Source: Chimonanthus salicifolius
Taxonomy: Eukaryota > Streptophyta > Magnoliopsida > Laurales > Calycanthaceae
DNA length: 64,000 nt
Assembly (NCBI GenBank): GCA_013350335.1
Contig: CM023537.1
Coordinates: 15,628,884 to 15,692,883, forward strand
Direction of reading: 5' to 3'
Within the stretch, counting starts at the first letter, position 1. Every line of letters begins with the position of its first letter. The notes beneath the pieces are model-generated. The model made no database searches, was not told the DNA's origin, and worked only from the letters and a program-made list of their open reading frames with translations. Made by a program: the position numbers and the translations under genes. This document shows, one piece after another, positions 57,430 to 64,000 of the stretch.

Positions 57430-58428
57430 TCAAACAGAGAAGTGCTCCATCTGTACAGACTTCCCATTCAGAGGAACGTACTCACCCATATAAACCTCAA
57501 GGTGATCAGCCAAACAGGACTTGTCAATGCTCTCATGGTGGTAAGACTTGCAGACGAAATAAATCACCGTTTGGATGACCAACCCAATTAGAATAAATCC
57601 AGCCATCAGAATCAAAGACAGCAGCCCATATCCGATTTTTGACCCAGTTCCAACCGGCCGACCATGAACGACTGTGAAGCTAAACAGCAGATGAATTGCA
57701 ATGAAAGCAATATTGAGAATGAGAAATATAGCAGCTGCCACCCAAGTCCTTCCCTTTATCAACTCCTTACTCTTCTTCATCGCCGCTATTCCGTAAACGT
57801 CCTCCAGCACCGAAATTACGCTGGCCAGATGCCAGACTAGGCTGATGTACACCATCCCAATCAAGTAGAAGATGATAAGGGTGATCATCAGCGTCAACCC
57901 AACTGGAGAGGAGCCGAAGAGAATGAGCAGAAAGACCATGAGCAGGCCGGTCACCGTGTTGTATCCCAAGAGGATGAGGAAGGTCCAGAAGAAGGTGACC
58001 ATCAGCCTCTTCCAGACCTTTGGAACGACGGTCAGGATCTTCTTGAAGGTCATATCTTTGGCGGTGTAGATGCAGGCAATGGCGTAGACGACGGCGGAGG
58101 TGGAGAGGAGGGAGAAGACAAGGACCAAGAGGAGGTAGGCTAGTTTGAAGGCCAAGAAGGCGGCCCACTCAGAGGAAAGTCTGTTGAGGAGTCGGTCTTC
58201 TCTGGCTGAACCGGGTTTGGTGTATTCGAGGGCGACTTCGTTGTGGTCTATCTGGGTGAAGATGAGATTGGAGATCTGGATGTGGGCTAAGAAGATGAAA
58301 GAGAGAGGGAGGATGAGAGAGAGAGTAATTTGGGCGAAGAGCTTTCTCCATGAGGATATGATTTTGTAGGATTCTCTAAAGATGCCCATGACGCCGAGGA
58401 ATTGAAGCTCTTCTGGTTCTCTATCCAT
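57430..58428 (-). CDS. six-span membrane protein, At4g19950/At5g44860 type
   Basis: A single-exon gene of 332 aa. The start at 58428 gives MDREPEELQFLGVMGIFRES, the usual family N-terminus; an in-frame ATG at 58593 would add 55 residues with no family character. Predicted membrane segments are at about 32-52, 93-117, 142-170, 178-206, 229-252 and 266-291. The cytosolic-looking linker between spans 4 and 5 carries a conserved-type block VLEDVYGIAAMKKSKELIKG. The C-terminal tail (about 295-332) is hydrophilic. Members are found throughout plants and are sometimes labelled polyadenylate-binding-protein-binding proteins. No transport or enzymatic function can be read from the sequence. Open frames on the plus strand over this gene are shadows. 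Confidence 0.88.
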   Translation of the reverse strand: MDREPEELQFLGVMGIFRESYKIISSWRKLFAQITLSLILPLSFIFLAHIQISNLIFTQIDHNEVALEYTKPGSAREDRLLNRLSSEWAAFLAFKLAYLLLVLVFSLLSTSAVVYAIACIYTAKDMTFKKILTVVPKVWKRLMVTFFWTFLILLGYNTVTGLLMVFLLILFGSSPVGLTLMITLIIFYLIGMVYISLVWHLASVISVLEDVYGIAAMKKSKELIKGRTWVAAAIFLILNIAFIAIHLLFSFTVVHGRPVGTGSKIGYGLLSLILMAGFILIGLVIQTVIYFVCKSYHHESIDKSCLADHLEVYMGEYVPLNGKSVQMEHFSV

Positions 58429-59514
58429 GGTTGCAGAGATTTTTGCAGAGGAGAAGGATGAAGGGAAGATGGAGATTGGGTTTCTCTGCTTTGGCTTGGA
58501 GAATGATGGATTTGGTCGCGATTTGAAGTCTATAGAAAGGCAGTATTGGATTATAATTAGAATTAGGTGGACTTTGGAGAGTACAAATGCCACTAGTCTT
58601 TGTGAAAATTACCAGATTACCAAATGCCACTGTCTCTCATACGCTTGAATCAAACACGGACCAAGATTGTCTTAACGAGCGACATCAAAGATTTGACAAG
58701 TCAATTTAAAGAATAAAATAGATAATAAAATAAAATGTGTCAAATTATACAAAATATCTGTGTAAAACACTTAAATAAACTTCAATTTTAATCACATTTC
58801 ATTAAATTTGTATTTTTGATGTGATATTATAAATAATATTAAATTAATAATTAAAATTTAATTAATTGATTGAAATAAAATTTTGAAAAATAAATGTGGA
58901 ATTATTTATAAAAACCAAAGTTTTTTGAGTGATAGATCACATCTAATTGAAGATATACTGATCAAATTCACGAGTCGAACAAATTTTTTATAGTTTTCTA
59001 CACCTAAATAATTTTTGAAGAAAATCGATCTTTATCTAAGTCGGTCTACAAGTAAAGTATAGACATGAAAATGCTTAAAAAGATAAAACTAGTTGCAAAT
59101 TTGAGTTTCTTAAAGAAAATTCTGCTCTAGTTTCCAAGAAATTTCATTTGCTTTTTATCGTTGAATATTCCTCCTTAAGTCTTGCAAGAGGAATCTTCCA
59201 CACAAATACAGTCAGATTGATGGAGACGACTTCTTATATCTTGTTCTTGAGTCTACTTGACTTTTCTATTCTCATTCTCAGCCATTTATTATCAACTCTT
59301 TTTTTTAAACATTTCTGTAGATTTACTCTTAGTTTAAATTTTAAAGCATCAGACTTAGAAAAGAAAATAAAATATGAATTAGTTTTAAATATATTGAGAT
59401 ACCGTCCACATATAACTAATATGCAGAATTTTTCTTTATCAATTTTAGAAATTTTAGTAAATTTTTTTTGTGACCAACGTGTTTGGGTGTCTGCATGATT
59501 TTTTCTTCTTTTAT
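58429..59514. other. upstream of the membrane-protein gene
   Basis: 5' UTR and promoter of the minus-strand gene in the first few hundred bases, then AT-rich sequence with no recognisable feature. Confidence 0.4.
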
Positions 59515-59697
59515 AATCGAAAGTGTTTAGGTGTCTCGTCTGACTAATCCTTCGAATATACACGTCTCCTGACACATATATTAGGTTCAAACGGTCGGAC
59601 ATTACTCTATATATATCCCATGGAGAGTTGTAGTTATTAGGGGTTGAACCCAAAACATCAATCCTGAAGTCTTGTGTCTCAACCACTAGACCAACTC
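59515..59697 (-). mobile_element. tRNA-derived SINE, minus strand
   Basis: On the minus strand: GGAGTTGGTCTAGTGGTTGA (A-box region) and 32 bases on TTTTGGGTTCAACCCC (B box), then a unique body to about 59515. No secure duplication. The open frame at 59234-59686 runs through it and is not a gene. Confidence 0.7.
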
Positions 59698-60622
59698 CTT
59701 TAGTTTCTTCTCAGTATGATTTGGGCTATAATTTGGACCATATATGGTATAATCAATTACAATTTTAATTTAAGTACTATATTCATTATTATTATTATTA
59801 TCAAATTTGTTTATTCTATTACTATAACCCCTTGTGTTATTTCTTTGTTGGACTTTTGTTTTTGTTTTTTTTTCATTTAGAGGACACATGGAAATTTGAT
59901 ATAGTATGAAAAAAGAATTCAGCCAAAATTTAAATTATGGGCCTAATTATTTAGGATTTCAGAGGAACAAATGTAAATGTTGTAAAATTCTGAGTTTTTT
60001 TTTTTTAAGAAATGGTTCCAAAACTGGTATACTAAACAATTTTGACTGGAATTTTTGAAATTTTAACTTAAAATTGTACCCAAATTTTCAGCTTATTTGG
60101 TAAAAATATTTTTTGAGATTTTTTTAAAAAAATTATGAATGTAAATAGGCTGAAATAAATGAATTATCAACTAAAGTTTTCGACCTTAATATTTTGAGTT
60201 GGTGAAATTTAAAGCATAGATTATTTTGCTTTTCCATGTCCACTTTGCGCGTGGGATTCAAAAACGTATTTGACCGTTTACGCGTAGCTACCTAACCTGC
60301 TTTAACTCATATGAGACTCAAAATTTTCTCATATGAAGCCCCATTTGTGGCCACTGGCACTTCACAAACATGGATTTTCTCTCTTTTTTTCACACCTATC
60401 TATTTTCGAATGAATTATTATTTTATCCAATTTAAATTTATTATGAGTTGATCTTTCTATTTGAATTAAAAATTTAGATAGAACTAACTCTATTTTGACC
60501 TATAATTTTTAAACCTTCTGAAAACCATAACTTTTTGAAAATATAATGAATTTGTTTTTTTATAGAAATTATATTGAAAATACCTTTCAAATACACCGAT
60601 TGTTATATATTATATTAGAGTC
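59698..60622. other. AT-rich intergenic DNA
   Basis: No gene or element recognised. Confidence 0.45.
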
Positions 60623-60741
60623 TAGAGATGCAACTTGGTTGGGCCCAATTCAAAAACTTTAGAGCTCGACTCCCGAATTAAGATTCAAGAAACAAGACTT
60701 GATTTAAATTGAGGTCAGGCCCGGCCTTTGTATTCTTAAGA

Positions 60742-60796
<55 letters not shown>

Positions 60797-61226
60797 TTAA
60801 TTAAATCTTTTGCACTTTATGTTATTAAGTTCTACCGATTTATCCTAAACCCAACTCTATCTAATCTATAAACTTAAGTTTACACGATGAGTTAATTAGA
60901 GGTAAAATAATAACTTGAAAACTAAATCGATGTAAAAGATGCAAATGAATTAGTAACTATAATGATGATTTATATGGTGAAAAAAAAAATGATTCAGATG
61001 ACCAGTCCTATAAAAAAATTGTATTCAGTTAATAATGAATAACTATCACTTAATGACAAAGAAGAGATAATAGTAATCGATATAAAACTAAGTTGAGTAA
61101 GAGTTCAAAAATATGAAAGCCTTTATGGGCCTTTATTTATTTTATTGGACCCAACCCAACTTCAAATAATTTAGGCCTCCCATATTGACTTGGAGTCCAA
61201 CCCGATCTGCCATAGTTGCAGCCCTT
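60623..61226. mobile_element. hAT-type MITE, perfect TTAGAGTC duplication
   Basis: The 604-bp element is flanked by TTAGAGTC at 60615-60622 and 61227-61234. Ends are TAGAGATGCAACTTGG and, inward from the right, AAGGGCTGCAACTATGG. The GCTGCAACT motif links it to the element at 52586. An internal TA microsatellite occupies 60746-60794. Confidence 0.85.
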
Positions 61227-61234
61227 TTAGAGTC

Positions 61235-63212
61235 CACCCATGTAGAGATGAAAATGTTGCTCATGGACATCAAACAGGAAAACCTAAAGCGACTAATGAG
61301 AAAATGAGGAGGACAATTTTTTTGTTAGAATGTGACAGAATTGGACCGGGATGAATTCAGACTTTAGAGCTACATGAATATGAATCTATGAATTAAATGA
61401 GATCATTCTCACCAACTTTGTTTAGAGAAAATTAGAGAAAATTTTGATTTCAAAAATGATAATTTTTTCACAATTTTCAAGAAACTTGTCTTCTTCATAC
61501 TTCAGAATTACATGAATATGAATTAAGTGAGATCATTCTCACCAACTTTGTTTAGAGAAAACTAGAGAATTATTGATTTAAAAATGATAAAAAAAAAACT
61601 CACAATTTTCAAGAAATTTGTCTTGTTAGTGCCAAATTTTCCTATGAAATAATAAAAAAGGTTTTCCCATCAAGTACTATAGAGAACTTTTTCTTGGAAA
61701 TTTATATAACACATCACATCTTCATGGACTTGACCTATCTAATCTTAACACTTTGATTTATCATGCCCAACTAGAACTATTTATTAATCAATTGGTTGGT
61801 TTGACAGATGAAACTTAAACAGTTGATCTATTCTTGTCCAATTATTAAACAAGTCGACGTGAATGGGGAAGCTTAAATTGGTTGATCTAATTTGTCCCAA
61901 TTTTTAAATGATTGACCCCCAATCTATCCTACCCCCAACCCACTTGCTCCCAACATGAACCATCTATTAATTGAGTCAATCCAACTACACTTTTGATCCA
62001 TTTGTTAAACAAATTAACAAATAAAAGCAGGGGGTCTTGTGTTCAATTCAGGGCCACTCCGGGAGAGGGGGGAGGGGTGGGTGGGGAAGATGTTTCCCCG
62101 GTAGTCAAGCTATGAAAATTGGAAAATAATGTCAAATCTAATTATAATTGCTAACACACCTGCACTGAGTAGGGTGCAGATGATACTAAAAACTCTTTTA
62201 AGGTTATGTTCATTGCTAAGCCACACCATGTTTCAAAGCACAGAAAAACATATAAACCCATTTGGATAAATCCAAAAACCATGCAGTACAAAATTAATGA
62301 CAATAATGTCAAAATTTTGGCGGATATAATACTAGTTTCAGTTAATATTACAATGCTATGCTTCAGCAATTATTGTATTTTTGCTCTGCTGAACAATACT
62401 ACAGATATTACAATGAGTTAAAATGATCTAATCAGCAATTTCTGTTTGAATATAAAATGTCAACACTACCACTACCACAATGATGTCAGCTTCCTGCATA
62501 TAAATAGACAGAGCCATGATATGTATAAAATTAAGGCTCAGTTACTATAATGATAAAAAAGCGCTTGAGTCAAGGAGTAATGTGCTGATAAAATATAAAA
62601 ATGAATAATAAAAAATACCTGAACCAAAACACTCCTCTCATCTAAAGAACCTCTGAAATTATCCTTGATGATGGAATCGTCTTTACCATTCCATTGTTCT
62701 TCCCACTTGCATGCCACTTTTCATCGTCAACCGTCATTGGCAAAGTAGCTTTTCTCAATTTTCTGTTCTCTCAGGTGTGTGAACTTTACTTAAATGGCTG
62801 AATAATTTTTTTTTTTCAGAGAAACGACTGACTGAAATCAAAGTGACGCTGTTCTTCATATGCTGTGGAGGCCAAAGGCATTGTCACCTATTGAACAGGC
62901 TCACCAATCTTGAGATTCGAGTGGTCAAGGTCATGAATTGTGACACATCGAAAACCATAAGCCAATCACCAGAGAGCCTGTGGAAGAAATCATCACGTCA
63001 TCAACACAGTGGCAACACATGTCGATCCATGAACATGCACAAGTCCACTGTGCACATGGCATATATGCAACTCAACCAATTCTATCAAATTCACATGTCC
63101 AGTAAAATCAGGGCATAGCTCAAAACTCACAGCAAACAAAGATGGAGAGTAATAACAGTCAAATACCAAATTCAAGAAGCCCATCAATAACATATCATTA
63201 TGTTCAGATCCT

Positions 63213-63215
<3 letters not shown>
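61235..63215. other. intergenic, no supported gene
   Basis: A roughly 130-bp imperfect tandem duplication spans 61371-61627 (shared GAGATCATTCTCACCAACTT). Near 62637-62720 the minus strand has about 33 codons reading KWEEQWNGKDDSIIKDNFRG before a GT, possibly a stray exon; no family is recognised. A tRNA-like B-box motif occurs near 62035. Confidence 0.35.

Positions 63216-63285
<70 letters not shown>
63216..63285. repeat. (AT)35 microsatellite
   Basis: An uninterrupted AT run of about 70 bases. Confidence 0.95.
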
Positions 63286-63287
<2 letters not shown>

Positions 63288-63629
63288 TAAAGTTCAAACA
63301 AATATGTGTCTTTTCCTTGGACATTAAGGAGTTAAATCTACTAATGCAATGGCAGGGAGGTTTTTAAGAGAGGAGAATGGAAAAGTTTACTCCTTGACAA
63401 GAAAGGGACGTAGAGCATCAAAATATGTTTATTGGTGCCACTATACTGCATCTGTAGTGTTTCCTTTTTAAGCTTCTCTACATTGGGGAGCTGCCCCTTT
63501 TGTTGCATCCTTAACCTCTGTCCTCTTTTTCATCTTTTTTTAAATCACCACTGTTCAAAAAAAAAAAGTATCTTCTTTAATTAAATCATCATTAGCCTGT
63601 CGTATTTGACATATAACAGGGTAGATTTG
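63286..63629. other. intergenic, no gene
   Basis: Nothing recognised before the LINE fragment. Confidence 0.45.
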
Positions 63630-63850
63630 AGGTTTCTTGATTATGTCATAGAGTGGGTTTCAGCATAAAATGGAGGAGCAGGATAAGGAAATGTGTTTCA
63701 TCAGCTTACTTGTCAGTATTGGTGAATGGAACTCCAAAGGGCTTCTTCAAAACTAGTGGAGGAATCCGGCAAGGAGACCCCCTTTCTCCTTTATGTTACG
63801 GTTGCTGAAAGTCTGCATTTAATGCTTCAAATGGTGAACAGTCAAAGATG
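63630..63850 (+). pseudogene. LINE (non-LTR) reverse-transcriptase fragment
   Basis: The plus strand encodes VGFSIKWRSRIRKCVSSAYL then SVLVNGTPKGFFKTSGGIRQ followed by GDPLSP. This is the palm region of a plant L1-type reverse transcriptase; VNG..G.F....G.RQGDPLSP is diagnostic. An upstream FLDYVI is one base out of frame and a stop follows at 63806, after which VAESLHLMLQM continues in another frame. The polymerase YADD box is not seen. It is a decayed fragment cut by or close to the window edge. Confidence 0.85.
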
Positions 63851-64000
63851 AGTATGGGTTGGCTCCTCTCCTTTGAAGAGGAAATAACCACAGTAGTTTA
63901 ACCTGGCAGTTGATGAAAAAGTCTGGGTGAAAGATTGGTTCAATCATCATGCTATCATCAAGAGGATGTTATTCAGGGAGCTGAAGCTGAGGCATAATTC

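Noticed and set aside
59234..59686. 150-codon minus-strand frame
   Set aside because: The first third is SINE sequence and the rest is AT-rich lysine/asparagine-type translation with no family.

Overview
The window looks like flowering-plant nuclear DNA. It is AT-rich and has long gene-poor stretches. Its genes carry GT-AG introns and encode plant-specific families: a gibberellin oxidase, a NAC factor and a pectin-type Golgi methyltransferase. Between and inside them lie several families of small plant transposons. The species cannot be named from the sequence alone. No bacterial, viral, rRNA, tRNA or CRISPR feature was seen.

Five gene models are well supported. (1) Gibberellin 20-oxidase, minus strand, 2737-4550, three exons, 374 aa. 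(2) A PMT26/PMT27-type Golgi methyltransferase, minus strand, coding 20879-26386, eight coding exons plus an inferred 5' UTR exon near 28.4-28.5 kb. Its first exon needs a one-base frame correction at 25132-25135. (3) A short NAC factor of the XND1/NAC104 type, plus strand, 37034-38047. (4) A chloroplast-targeted TPR protein, minus strand, 49975-54502, whose first intron is 3.7 kb. (5) A six-span membrane protein of the At4g19950/At5g44860 type, minus strand, 57430-58428. There are also three decayed coding pieces: a fragment of spliceosomal SF3B3 (13.7-14.0 kb), a frameshifted Myb/SANT-like gene inside a PIF/Harbinger-like element (16.3-17.5 kb), and a LINE reverse-transcriptase fragment at the right edge.

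The rest is mainly non-autonomous transposons, many delimited by target-site duplications (TSDs). There are hAT-type elements with 8-bp TSDs at 1.55, 30.0, 32.1, 43.9, 44.6, 52.6 and 60.6 kb. There is a Tourist-like MITE with a TTA TSD (6.3 kb) and a long-TIR Mutator-like foldback element (18.7 kb). Harbinger-like TIR elements lie at 5.2, 9.8, 15.2 and 34.2 kb. Six TRIM-type mini LTR elements carry tRNA-Met primer sites (7.2, 21.3, 31.7, 33.5, 38.6, 48.0 kb), and there are about eight tRNA-derived SINEs. A diverged duplicated segment (43.6-45.2 and 47.5-48.4 kb) has different insertions in its two copies, so each copy shows the other's empty site, and one copy appears to keep a hAT excision footprint.

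No new molecular system is evident. The most informative points are the SINE whose target duplication spans the GA20ox splice donor, the sequon-rich 12-residue repeat and frameshift in the PMT gene, the candidate hAT footprint, and the SF3B3 fragment. GA20ox, the XND1-type NAC and the PMT gene all bear on growth or cell-wall formation, but nothing in the sequence links them functionally.
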